Assembly: GCA_023512835.1 (NCBI GenBank)
Contig: CM042086.1
Span: forward strand, 19,661,029-19,725,028
Reading direction: 5' to 3'
Length of the DNA stretch: 64,000 nucleotides
Source of the DNA: Taxillus chinensis
Lineage: Eukaryota; Streptophyta; Magnoliopsida; Santalales; Loranthaceae
Shown here in pieces: positions 21,680 through 34,489 of this stretch (the first letter of the stretch is position 1; each line of letters opens with the position of its first letter). The notes under the pieces are model-generated. The model worked only from the letters and a program-made list of their open reading frames with translations, did not search any database and was not told the origin of the DNA. The position numbers and the translations under genes are program-made.

Positions 21680-24600
21680 CTAATCTTCAAGCTCAATAAT
21701 CTTGACAACCGATGCATCCCCAACTTTCTGGCAAACAACCACCCGATCATGCGACTTAATCACGCCCGAAACCTTCCCACGGTCTAGCGCGAGCTTCAGA
21801 ACTGATTCATTCGTTGCATTTGTAGACTCTGCCTGTAAGATTGGTCCAATAATATCTTTAGTATTGAGAGAAAAAAATTTAAGCCTCATTGTCTAATTAA
21901 CATCAAGGATAAAATCACCAAACGTGAAAGTACATCCCCACCACAACCACAAGAAAACTTACAGGATGTCGAGGATCAGCAAGCATGGGGAAGAGACCTC
22001 TGACTATAAGAGACTGCCTTGCCTGCTCATATCAAACAATATAACATGGATCCATAATCATATAAGGTCTCACTTCACATCTCCTCCATAACACAGCATA
22101 AAAAACAAACATAATAAAAAGCCATAATGAGATCCAAGCATAAAAGCGTGACAGAATGGTGACTTATTTGCTAGTCCATGTGCTATGGCACGTTCGTTCC
22201 ATTTGCATATTGCCATTCTCATGTGAAATTTTAGATCAGAAGACACTGTTGATTAAGGAAGGCATGAAAAAAAATCCTATAAAATTCTACTAAACTCTAA
22301 TTCAGATTTACATTAAAATAAGAACGCTGAAACCATTTACCATACTATATTATTGGCAGACGATAGATCATCCGGAGAAAAAATATATATATGTTAATCT
22401 AGAATCTAGAGTCCAAGGTAACTCAAATATAAGGGAAGACACTAAAACGGGATTTCGCCAGCTGTTAGGGAGCTCTCAACCATGTAGAAGTGATCTGTTT
22501 AAGAAGGTTAGCAACAAAAAGGAAATACCAAAAAATATAACTAAAACTGTGAGAAGCATTTGGAGCAAACATTCTTTATTGTATTAACACCATTAGAATC
22601 CAGAACTTTTGTTTCAACCAAATTACAAATATTGCTCGTGTTGTCCAAAGTACAATTAATTTGCTCATCCATAATAATTGATGAGAACTAACTTAAGCTG
22701 TAAAAATATTAGTTAGAGGTGCACCTCGAATGCCCCACTAAAGCTCCACTTTAGTTGGTTTGTCTTCAGGCGGGGGATGACAACTGATATAACTGGCATG
22801 GTTGGCCTGTACTTGGCAATTAATCTGCATACGCACAAATTCTTTAGCAACTTATGGGAATATTGGGGGCTGGAGGGAAATGCCAGGATCCAACTTATTA
22901 GTAATTTAAACCATTCCAATACAACTAATTAAATGAAGTTTTCCAAATTCATCAGTCATTGCAAACTGACTTCAATTGTTAACATACTGAAAAGGCAGTA
23001 GAAGAAAGGACGAAAAATACCTTGCAGCCCTTCCAGAAGATGTAAAGCAAATAATAACAGACGCCTTGACCTTAAGGGCTGCCCGCACCTACACAAAAAT
23101 ATATATTCAAAAAAATCAACAACTTAAATAATGGTGGTTATTAAGGAAAAATAAAACCTCCAAACAATAGCATGACGAGAATTCAAAAACACAACAGGTA
23201 AAAGAACAGCGAAGAAATCTATCCAAATAAACTACCGCAGAGGAAGCAATAGATTCTAAGTGAGTCATCGGTTCTCCAACATATTTGACAGTCTTCTTGA
23301 AATACAGATCTTGATTGAAAACTTTTTCTGCCTGCATAGAGAGTGCAAAAGGGAAAAAGTTCAACATTTTCCACCAGCTAACACCAACATTTCTATATTT
23401 AAAGCCAGCAATAAAGCAGAGTTAAATTAAATACAAAAATGAAATATCCATGTCATTTTTTGTAACATTCAGTCAATTCCCGATGCAAACCTGGAAAATA
23501 GCTATTTTTGTACTTAATGATAATGTGGCAAACATGAATAACCAAAATTTAACTTCTAATGCATATCAATAACCCAAATTCAACTTATAGCACCTCAAGT
23601 TTAGCATAAAACAAGTCAATGAATTTAAAAGCTCTACAAAGTGTACCTAATGGTTAAGTTAATAGTCCATCAGTATAACAAGAATTTACCTCTGCACAAA
23701 TCTTGCCAACCGTGCTAATTGTCTCAATAGGATACAATCCTCGCAGAGTCTCAGCACCAAGAAGAATTGCATCAGATCCTGTGAAGACAAAGAACGATAA
23801 TATAACTTTATGGCATAAGTTTGACATTTCACATTAAAATGATACCAACAAAATGAGTGACCTAAAAAGAAGTGGAATAATATAATAAAAAAAAAACAAC
23901 AAATAAGAAAAGTTAAGACTCACGCATACCATCCAATACAGCATTGGCAACATCAGTCGCCTCAGCACGAGTTGGCCTCAGGTTATCTGTCATGCTGTCC
24001 ACAACTCTTGTAACCACTGCAGGCTTTCCAGCCATGTTGCACTTGTAAAGAGCAGCTTTTTGGAATAAGAACACCTGTAAAATCCAGAATAATTAGCAGC
24101 AGTTATCATGCCACCAAGTAGTTGCATACTTAACAGCCATAAATTAAAACCAGTTAGCAGCTAAAGCTCGAAGTGGAGTTTGAATATTCATCCTAGATGC
24201 ATGCATTTTGATACATTTCACATTAGGAATGATAACACTTATAACAGGATTCACAACAAATACAGATCACATTTTGAATGCATTCATAACACTTTTCCCT
24301 TGTTTGAAGTGTTCACAAAATTAATTTAACAAAATTTTAATTTGAATATCAAATTAATGTGGTTATAGTACAGTGTCATTTCATTGAGAGCACTCTGAAA
24401 AGTCCATCATGTGAAGGAAAGATAGGGTTGAGACAAATAAAGACATAAAAACACAGAAGAATATAAAAGTAGTTTAGCCACCAAGTGATTGTGAGTAAAT
24501 GAACACCTCAACGGGACAAAACACTTTTAAATTAGAAAACTGACCTTCTCAGGTGGAAGATCTATGCCTAAATTCCCACGAGAAAGAATGATACCATCAG

Positions 24601-27600
24601 CCTCTTGTAAAATCTCGTCAAAATTGTTCAAACCCTAAAAATTAGAGGGGCAAAACAAAGCAAAACACATGACCTCTGCCATCAGAACTCAAAATAAACT
24701 CTTGCAACGGAAAACCTGAGCCACTTTCATTCAAACGCTGATAATACAAGCAGCTCACCTCCACATTTTCAATCTTTGCAAAAATTTGAGTTTGACTGAC
24801 ATCTCCCATTTTAGATAGGAATTCTCGGGCCTGCCCTCAAAATTGAAAAACCCCATTGTAAAGATAAAAAAGGTTACAAATAGATGGGAAAAGGTTATAA
24901 TTTAAAGTTCAAAGAGAGTAAAACCCCCTTGTAAGAGATATTATCATAAAGGAAAACAATATAGTGATTTAGTCAAAACAACCAAAACTTGCCTCACGAA
25001 CATCTTCTGCATGTCGAGTATAGGAGAGTGAGAGGAAGTCAATTTTGTTTTTAACTCCCCAGCTGCTAATGACCTGAAATAAACGAAAAAGATAATTACC
25101 AACAGCACTTTTGAGCGACTGACATCTATGGGTGTGGTGAAGATGGTTCAGGGTAAGGGAGGAGGTAGACACAAAATCAAGTAACGAAACAATATACATA
25201 CACAAGCTGACTTGATTCATATTACATAGGTTCCAACTAACACCAATTCTTAATGACTACAGACCACAATATATCAAATTGCCCAAAACAATGATACACT
25301 ATGATTTCATCATTATTACCATAAAAAGTAATATACAATAAAGTACCGTTTTCTCTCTAGTACTATTTGTTGGTTTGTCCACCATCACTTCCCATCATAG
25401 TATTATGTAATAGTTACATACAGGTGCACTGTAAACTGCACTGCTGTTTATAAAAATGTAACTTGAAAGTCAAGTCATAAAACACTATTTTGAAGAATGT
25501 TTGATAGATTACCTCTCCCATTCTAATGTAATAGAACTAGGAATTAAATGGTTACCCAATAAAGAGTGGTGCAAAAGAAGGTTGAAAAAATGTTTTCATA
25601 CACAACAAAACAATTAAATGCAAGCTCACCTCTTTATCTTTCTCAGAAAGTGTAGGCAAATCAATTCGGATTTGAGAAACATGCAATGTAAACAGTGAAC
25701 CTGTCAATGTTGCAGAATTCTTTATCACACAAACAACATCCTCCCCTTCCACTTCAGAAACCTATTAGATCAATAAATAAATAACGAATCAGGCGTCTTG
25801 CTCACCTCAGATATGTAAGAATATTTCTCAATCAAGTACAAGATCAAGAAGAACAGCTACCATTCCAGAACTAAACTCGTAATAGTATCAAACTCTTTTA
25901 GAGGGTCTCAAAGAGAGGAAAAAAAAAAGAACCATCCACATCAATCTAAAATGAAAACAGAAAGAAGGGGTACATGACGGGAATTCAGAATGAGAAAAGG
26001 AACAAAATTAATATGAACTCGAGTCTGTTTCCCATACCTCCAACCAAACAGAAGTAGTTTCACTTCCTGTGAAAAGATATTGACCAACAAAAATGGTATC
26101 ACCCTTTTTCACTGCCTGCAAAAACATGCAAAGGAATGGATTAATTATAACACTATATAAACTTCGAAATCAACAAAAAGTTTCAACGAAGGGGTGTATG
26201 GCCTGGATTTAGTGTTTTAAATATGTTGCTCGAATTACGAACCAACTCCAAGTATAACTATATTTCTTTCACGCATGGGACCTCGAAAAGTGCCACTATA
26301 ATTTCGGTTCTTAAATTCTTCTATGAGTGAGCTGAACACCACCAAAGGAGTTCCAAGAAGCAGGTCAAATACAGTACTAAAGTTATCAGACCAGCTCAAA
26401 TACAGTACAAAAGGAAAATTTTCCACAATTCTCATCCTATAACTTAATTTGGCATAACTGCATTTTGCTGTTTTACAAATTCTATCAGCACACTGGAAAC
26501 AGAATCAATGTAATAGTCAAATGAATAATGACAAATGTATGTAGGTACCGCTGCCAGTCCCTTAAAATTGATGGGTAATAGCTCAGAAGAGGCTTCTTTT
26601 TCTTGATCAGGAGTGAGAACAACTGGACTATCTGCCTGTAATGAAATTGACTTCTCAGCTTTATTAACAACCTGTAGCTCAGGGCCTACCGTGTCTAGCA
26701 TAACCTGAACCAGGGAAGAACATTGCACTTAAATAACACCGTAAACAATTAAACACTTAAATGAAAGAAAACATTAAATAAATAAAATAAGACGCTAGGT
26801 ACTACTGCATATGTAGTTTCGGGTTGAAGGTAGATTTATATACAACTTATTTGACTGTCCTAACTCCCACGCTATCAACAAACAAACACAGCATGGTATT
26901 TAAAAACGTTTGAGCAAGAATACTAAAAACACATAAAACATAGCTCCGTTGTGCTGTTCACATTCAATGAATTTGTTCATATAATGACTTCATTACTCAA
27001 AAAATACTAACAATAAAAGCATCTGTACAAAAGATGGTAGACAACACCACATACAACCAAACACTAAAGCGTGTTTATCAAAAATGAAAATCTATTTGAG
27101 TACTGAAAATCCAAAGAAACTAAAAATAGATTAAATAAGACTCTTTATCATTAGTAGACTATGCACTTATCAGTCTGAGATTCTGATTATATTCAATTAA
27201 TTCTATGTTATCACCAAACAAATACAGCACAGTAAGTTAAGCAGTCATTATAAGGTTAATGGGCCAAAACTCTAGGAACATACAGCGCAGAGCTTTGTGG
27301 TGCTCTTCACAGCCTTCTGCAAATTTTCCAAAGTCTCTTGGTGATACTCCGTGTCACCCCATGAAAAATCAAAACGAGCCACTGCAAAGACGCGACGAAA
27401 GCAAATAATCAGACCAAAAATCAAACCTTATCACCTTAAACAGAAAAAAATGAAGTAACGAACCAAAGGAAATGGAAAAACAAACAAACAAATTACCGGA
27501 CATTCCGGCTTTGAGACATCCGGATATGACCTCCACGGATCGAGACATCGGACCCAGTGTCCCAACTATCTTGGTCATTGCTGGGAAGAAACTCTACAAA

Positions 27601-27765
27601 CGAAAAACACAAATCCAGGGAGCTCCAACATTGAATTACCCAAACGAACTCAAATGACTAAATCGGAATCAAGGTAGATAGATCAGTGGAACTCACGGCC
27701 TTGGAAGGCTCAAGGATGGAGGCCATCCTGATGGGCTCTTCGAGCAACAAGTGAGTGGCATGCAT
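21680..27765 (-). CDS. cytosolic pyruvate kinase, 16 exons, 527 aa
   Basis: Pyruvate kinase catalyses phosphoenolpyruvate + ADP to pyruvate + ATP, the last step of glycolysis. The ATG at 27765 gives [20 protein letters not shown]. Exons (high to low): 27697-27765, 27497-27593, 27284-27381, 26549-26704, 26038-26115, 25630-25761, 24993-25073, 24759-24830, 24545-24634, 23930-24074, 23690-23778, 23236-23331, 23021-23088, 22725-22824, 21963-22022, 21680-21832. They sum to 1,584 bases with no stop until TAG. Motifs include KIVGTLGP, the catalytic [31 protein letters not shown] and [16 protein letters not shown]. It belongs to the plant subgroup of At2g36580/At3g52990, with DFSWG for [13 protein letters not shown] for DTKGPE and RGNLG for RGDLG; no plastid transit peptide precedes the core. 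One change from the remembered consensus is GTLGPM instead of GTLGPK. Intron 7 uses a GC donor. It looks fully functional. Confidence 0.95.
24831..24992 (-). other. GC-AG intron in pyruvate kinase (intron 7)
   Basis: The exon ends ...CGTGAG and the intron starts GCAAGT (24992-24987). The next exon starts GCCCGAGAATTCC after a gggcag acceptor. Only this junction keeps the frame and the family sequence VRE-AREFLSK. GCAAGT is the strong consensus for the minority GC-AG class. Confidence 0.88.
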
Positions 27766-27939
27766 CGTCGAAGATTGCAGATTCAAACCAAAGCTATTGA
27801 GGCAGGTCCGAGAGGAAGGACGAAGGAGATGAACCAGGAAGAGGCAAATGCTGGGGTTTACGATTCAAGCTTGACCATCGAATCAGCTTCTCTTATATTA
27901 TTAATGCCAAGTTTTAATACAAATAAAAAATTTAAGTAA

Positions 27940-30480
27940 TAGAGTTGTTTTAATAGAGTATTATTTTTAAAAACGTTACATTGAGTAAATGTAAAATTTT
28001 TTATGAGTATTTATAAATTATTGTAGGCTCATAGCTTTTAAAAATAATTACTTATATAAAAAATAATAAAAAATTAAATATAGTTAAAAGTTATTAAAGT
28101 AATTCTAATATATTTTTTATCTATGTACAGCGAGTAAAATTATTAATGTGACTTTCTACATTTGAATATTGTTACAGTAATATTTCATAAAATAAAAAAT
28201 TATTATTCATTCTCCACACTTTATTTTATTTTATTTTTTTAGACTTTGTCTCATTCTTCCTTTCTCCCAAGTGCCACTCACTCCTATCTTCTATCTCTCA
28301 TCTCTTATCTCTCTCCTGTTATCTTTGCCACTCAAGAAGTGCTCCAAGGTACAGGGATGAGGACGATGTCGTCATCGGCCTCCAGGTCGACAAAGGAGAC
28401 AACCGGGATAGCCGATGTCGAATCGATGATTTGCAAAGGAGGTTGACGTGGAGGCTAGTCCTCATCACCATCTTTATGGGCTTCTCCGTGGACTAGATCT
28501 GGTCGGAGCATCGCCCGCTTGTCGACACCACGGTGATTGTGAGAGCAAGGCTATCAAGGCTGGCGGCTAGGTAGTTGCGTGTTGGAAGGTTGAGCAACAG
28601 ACGTGTGAAGACGAGAGAGATGAATGGAAATAAAAAAGAATTATTTTAATAAAAATATAAATAATTTGAAGATGAGTGTTGTAGTGTATGTTTAAAAATA
28701 ACTCTCTACATTAAAATTCTTTTCCACATGTAAAGAAAATATAGATAATTTTAAGAAAAACAACGGACTGGTAGGTATAAAAATGAAAAAGGTTCGAAAG
28801 AAAAGGCGGATGGGATTTAAAATGGATAAAAGAAATATATTTCATAATTAGAGATTAGAAAAGGTATAAAAAACTATATTATTCAAAATTCTATTGTTTT
28901 AAAATATGTATATATTTGTATGATTTTTTATAATATGTTAAAAAAATATAATTTTTGATAACTTTTTTAGCAAATTTTATCATTTAATTGTCATAAAAAA
29001 TTATCAGATAAGTTATTTGATTTAGGAGTCGTATACTAATGTATTACACTCCTTTTTGTTGATGATTGTTGATGATTGACATATAATTTTTTAAAATATA
29101 TTAATACATCAGTATTCAATTTTCAACCCGGCTAATTAATTTAGTTCAAAATGAAAATAAATAAAAATAACCATAATTATTCATATTGTTTTCATGTATT
29201 TTTTCCCTCCTATTTTTCACCCCTTTCCATATCCTTCTCACTGACACTCCAATGCGTTTTTTTTTGTTCATGCTATTATGCTAAGCCGTTTGGTAATTTC
29301 TATGTATCATTGTTTCCGCGGATGTGAGTAAGGGCAATCCAATGCGTATAGATGGCAGGTGGACAAAGTGGACATAGTGAAGGGTTCATAATTAGACCGT
29401 GATCTTGACGCGGTATAGAACGCGTGGAGTCTATTTGGTTTCTTTCTCCCTACGGAAGGGGTGTATATGGAATTGAGACTATGTTTTCAGAAATAATTAA
29501 GTATTATTAAATGTTTGATTAAACTCACCGGTCATCAAAATTGTTATCATAATATGTAAAGTGGAAAAAATGGCTTTAAATGAATAGGATAAGTTCAAAC
29601 ATTCGGACACAAAACAAATATACTAGTTAAAGACGTCGGGACACAAAAAAAACTATAAGATTTAAAAGTTAGTCTAAAAAAATAAATATAATGCGATTTT
29701 TAAATCTCATTCAATATAAACCTAAGTAGGGGCTCTAAGACAAGTGGGAGTGGATAAAAAATGCTCAATACACAATATAAATATTTGATCTTTGTTTTTT
29801 GTTAAGTGAGATAAATATTATTAATAATTAAAGCAATCAAATAATACACACGGAGAAAGTAGTCATGTGGCCATAGTTTGATACACGAATTAATTTGAGA
29901 ATAAAAGAATGAAATGGATGTGATAATAAGGATAAATTTTTAACATTACTTTTATTTGTTTTAGAGTATTTATGGTGAAATAACTAAACGTTTAATAAAT
30001 TTATTTAGTTAAATTTGACTAATCCGTCTTCAAAAATTAATATTTAATAAAATTTTAATCAAAACATATATTCTGAGTCAAATTTGTAGCCAATATTGTC
30101 TCATGTAAATAAATTTATTAAAACATTTAATTATTCAATGAAAACATGACGGCCTCTATAAATTTAGCTTTTCAAAATAACGAAAAGAATTAATTTTTTC
30201 ATTTTAAGAAGTTATATTTTTTAAAGTTTAATTTTCATCATCTTTATTTTAAATATTTATCGATTAAAATAATTTTTAAAAATATTTTTTTATTTTAAAA
30301 AAAATTAAATAAAAATGAAAATAGAAAAAATATTATGAGAAAAAAATATAATGTTTAATAAATAAATAGTTAATAGTAGTGGATTAAATATAAATTTTGA
30401 TTATTTTTTAAAAATTTATAATAAAATAAATTATATAGAATGTTTAGATTTTTTTTTATTAAATATTTTTTAAACATAAC
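27940..30480. other. intergenic DNA, no gene seen
   Basis: Mostly AT-rich. A GC-richer island at about 28240-28620 (CT-rich leader, then 'gaggacgatgtcgtcatcgg') may be a transposon passenger or gene fragment, but no frame or domain is recognisable. Confidence 0.45.
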
Positions 30481-30607
30481 AAAAATATCATATATCATGT
30501 AGACCTAACTCAGATCGGATTGGTGTGCTCTTATACGACAAAACAGCCCTCTGGAAACCAACTCCCCACCAAAAACAAAAGTGGCAGCAGCGGAGAGCTC
30601 ACAAGCG

Positions 30608-33100
30608 ATGGCTCTCTACCTCCTCTTCGAATCCGCGCCCGCCTGCGCGCTGTTTCGCGTTCACGGTATCGATCGAATCGGCGGGGACATCGAGGCTGTT
30701 CGAAGCTGTGTCGACGATCTCAATCGGTTCGGCAAGGTCGTACGGCTCACTGCTTACCACCCATCGGCGTCCGCACTTGATGGTCTCACCCAAATTAACG
30801 CCGCTTCGGAAGGTGACCGCCCCCTTTTATTTGATAATGTTTTGTACCTTTTAACTGTATATGGTTGCTTTGTGAGTGTTTTTTTTTTTTTTCACTCGGT
30901 TCTGGTTTTGTTTTTTGTTTTTGTTCTGTACTTCACGATTTCAGTAATTTTGGGTGTCCAGGGAAACAGTAATGGGTTGATGTGTTTTATTATTTACTTT
31001 ATATTTAGATATTCTCTTTAGTGTTTAGCTAGTAATTTATAGCCTCTATGCTTTGATTTTGTAAGGCATGATTTGTTTTGTAGTTATCTAGGACATTGGT
31101 GATTTGTGAGTTCAAAGTAGTTTCATTGTATAGGCAGAACGTTAACATCCCATCTATCTTGCTTCTCCATGGTGGTCTCTTTTCTCAAGAGAACTATTTT
31201 AAAATTTGTCCTCAGTACTTTCAGTATGCCAATATGCATATTTGATGGATTTTTGTGCTCTGAGATCTACAGCATCCAAGTATACATTGGCTTTTGTCTT
31301 TAACGTTCGGTCATTGCGGCTTTCGTTTTCAACTTCACTCTTAACTCTATGGTTAAAATATTTTTGTTTGCCTTTTGCTTTAAATTGGTTGCCAGGGACC
31401 ATGACTGAGGAGCTCAAGAACTTTTTGGAGCTCAATCTCCCAAAAGTGAAGGCTGGCAAGGAGCCCAAATTCAGTTTGGGAGTCTTGCAGCCAGCGATTG
31501 GGATCCACATATTCGAAGAGACAAAAATTCCCTGCAAATGTAATGATTTTATTCTGGAGCTTTTCCGGGGCGTGCGTATGCATTTTGATAGCTTTATCAA
31601 AGACTTGGAGGTATGTGTTCCTGTCTGTTAAATTAGCATGTAATATTTTCTCCCATCAATTATGTTTATCTGAAAAGGTATTTAATTTGTTATCCTTCAT
31701 CTTTGAAAAATCTATAGGCTGGTGACACTGACAAAGCTCAACTTGCACCGGGGCACAGTTACAGCAGAGCAAAGGTTAAGTCCAATGTCAACCACATGGA
31801 CACCATGGTTATTCAGGCTATTTCCCTCCTTGATACTTTAGATAAGAACATAAATTCTCTATCCAGGAGAGTCAGGTTGGTTATCTATTCAACAATCTCG
31901 TCTTCACCGTTTTTTTTAAATATTGATGCATAAATATTATTTCCTGTTTCCATTTGATGATTGCATTGCTGCAGACGAAGGTATTCTCTGTATTTTCCTG
32001 AACTAGCAAAGATCGTCAACGACAACTACCAATATGCAACGGTTGCAAAGTTTGTGCAGAACAAATGTGAGTTATCTGAAAATGAAAACAATGTCCCTGG
32101 CTTGATTGACATACTTGGGGATGAAGATAAAGCAAGGGAGATCATAGAAGCTTCCAAATCCTCCATGGGTACTCCCTAACATTTGTTGCTTTGTGCAGAA
32201 AAGCTTTGACTGTCTTATAGTTTATACTCATTAGTTGGTGTCTTGTCCCCTACTTTTCCAGGCCAGGATTTCTCTCCAACTGAGTTGATCGAAGTCCAGC
32301 AATTTGCACAGGAGGTCATTAACCTCTCTCAATACAGAGAGAAGCTCTACCATTATCTGGCGACCAAGATGAACGACATTGCACCTACTTTATCTTCTCT
32401 AATTGGTGAAGTCGATGGGGCATATCTGATTTCTCGTGCTGGTAGCCTCACAAATCTGGCAAAGTGCCCTTCCTCTAAACTTCAGATTCTTGGCGGGAAG
32501 AAGGCACCCTTCAGGTCTAATAAACTCTAAGACTATCTTAAACTCATTTAATTTAACTGCTGAGAAACATGTATTTACCAGCAGTTTGATTATGATTATT
32601 TTCAAGTTGTCTCCACTCGTCTTTGTGTTTTTTTTCCTATAATGACAGTCTGGTTTTCTTATTGTTTTCTGGCGATACCTCTAATGTCTCGTTTGAATTG
32701 CTGTGGAACACACCAAAGTATGGCTTCATATTCCTTTCTTCTTTTATTGGCAGATCACCTTCTGGAAAGATACGTGGAATGGCTCGTTATCTGGCAAACA
32801 AGTGCTCAATTGCATCTCGCATCGACTGCTTCTCAGGTAGGGAAACCATTTTCTCTTATTGTATCGCACCAACTACTTCTAAAAGTGAAGAGTTACCTTT
32901 GTTTGGGAAAATCAAGAATTACTTTTACTTTTCTTCTGCTGGACTCTGCTAATCAATGTTCTCTTCATCTTATGAGGGCAGATGGTCCCACTACTGCTGT
33001 TCGGGAGAAGCTGCGCGAGCAAGTCCAGGAGCGACGTAAATATTATGACAAGGTGGTCGTGGAAGAAGAAGAGCCCGCTGATTTTTTGTTAGTGATGTAA
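30608..33100 (+). CDS. NOP56-like box C/D snoRNP protein, copy A, 7 exons
   Basis: NOP56 is a core protein of box C/D snoRNPs, which guide 2'-O-methylation of rRNA in the nucleolus with fibrillarin, NOP58 and 15.5K. The ATG at 30608 starts [20 protein letters not shown]. Exons: 30608-30812, 31396-31610, 31718-31875, 31975-32168, 32262-32514, 32649-32836, 32982-33100, all GT-AG, summing to 1,332 bases (443 codons plus stop) with no internal stop. The NOP5NT domain is followed by NOSIC ([20 protein letters not shown]) and the Nop domain ([53 protein letters not shown]). Oddities: the usual ALKTRG before NTPKYG is replaced by about 18 unrelated residues, and the protein stops at [12 protein letters not shown] without the long Lys/Glu-rich tail of typical NOP56 (about 500 aa or more). 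It may be expressed but sub-functional. The damaged second copy is at 35812-44031. Confidence 0.8.
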
Positions 33101-33391
33101 AAAAATGTTGACGTTTTTGAAGAGCCGTGTTAGAGCCTTAGAGCTGTTTTTGTTTTGTGTTTTGGTTTCACCAAATTTTATTTTAGTGGAGTTGAAACTT
33201 ATGGTTTTGGTTTTATGAATGAAATCATAAAAGACATGGTTTTTTATAGTTGGATTTGGATTTAAAATTATTAAATCTCATTCAGAATCAAATCTTGTGT
33301 GTTAAATATGTTATTTTGTTATGGCATCCGTTTTTTTTTTTTTAAATTTGAATTCAATATCATGATTTGGGATTCGATTACCAAAAACCCC

Positions 33392-34465
33392 TTACTAGAA
33401 TTTTCAAAAACAATATAAACATAACCTAATCAGTAATCAATTATGACATTTATGTCAGAATTTTATAACTAAATTAACCCCATCATCCCCAAAGCAGCGG
33501 CAAAATCAACTCACAGCAGGTCCTACCAGTAGACAATCCAACTTCGTGCTTGAATTTTACGAATTCCAGCCTCCACCATTGCTTTCCTCACCTCAGCTGC
33601 ACAGCCCCATCTATCCGCACCAGCATATAAATTTGACAACACTACGTACCTCCCGCAATGCCATGGATGCAATTCAATCAGCCTCCTCCCCACCTCATTA
33701 CCTAACTGAGTTGAGTAGATCCGTGAACCTCACAAGCACCCAGAAGGGCCCCCAAAACCGAGGCATCAGGCTCAAATGGCATCCCATTCATAAATTCAGC
33801 AGCTTCCTTCAAGAGTCCAGCTCTACCCAAAAGATCAACCATGCAACCACAGTGTTCCATCGCGGGAACAACACTGAAGTCACGGGCCATCGATTGAAAC
33901 AGATGTAGACCCAAGTCCACTTGTTTGGTTCGAGCACAAGCGGTAAGAAGGGTGACAAAAGTGATCCCGTTTGGGCGCAGTCCTCCTGCTCGCGTCATCT
34001 CCTTGGACATTGCTAAGGCTTGCTTCTCTCTGCCATTGGAAGCCAGAGATGAAATCATAGCATTCCAAGTGCACACCTCTTTAAGAACTAATTGATTGAA
34101 AAGGCGGGTAGCTGCTTCTAAACACCCCAGTTTTCCATAAAGATGTATGAGTGCAGTACCCATAAAAACAGTCAATTCAAGCTCGTTTTTAATGATGTAA
34201 GCATGTATTTTGCCTTCACCGGTTCAGGGCACCAGCTCCGCTCAAGCTAGCACAACAAGACAAGACGCTAACAAAAGTAGCCTCGTTCGGTTTCACCAAA
34301 CTCATCACCACGTCCTCATGCCTCATCATCTTCCCAAAGAAGTCCATACCTTCACCAAACAGCCCGTTCCTCCCAAACCCGCTCACGACACTGGTCCAAG
34401 AGAACACATCTCGCTCAGTCATCCTCTCCTCGAACAGGGAAGCGGCAGAACCCATATCGCCATTC
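33392..34465 (-). pseudogene. PPR pseudogene, truncated copy of the gene at 47638-49056
   Basis: Closely matches 47503-48569 of the intact PPR gene and its 3' flank. It ends abruptly at 34465, so the N-terminal third is missing. The lost stop (TAG changed to TGG near 33527), a 5-base insertion near 33707 and a 1-base insertion in the T run near 34208 disrupt the frame; a 3-base insertion also lies near the truncated end. Remaining readable stretches include TACARTKQVDLGLHLFQSMA and CGCMVDLLGRAGLLKEAAEF. It is convergent with NOP56-like copy A and belongs to the same duplicated segment. Confidence 0.92.
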
Positions 34466-34489
34466 TTATTTGTTTTTAAGTTGCAGTCT

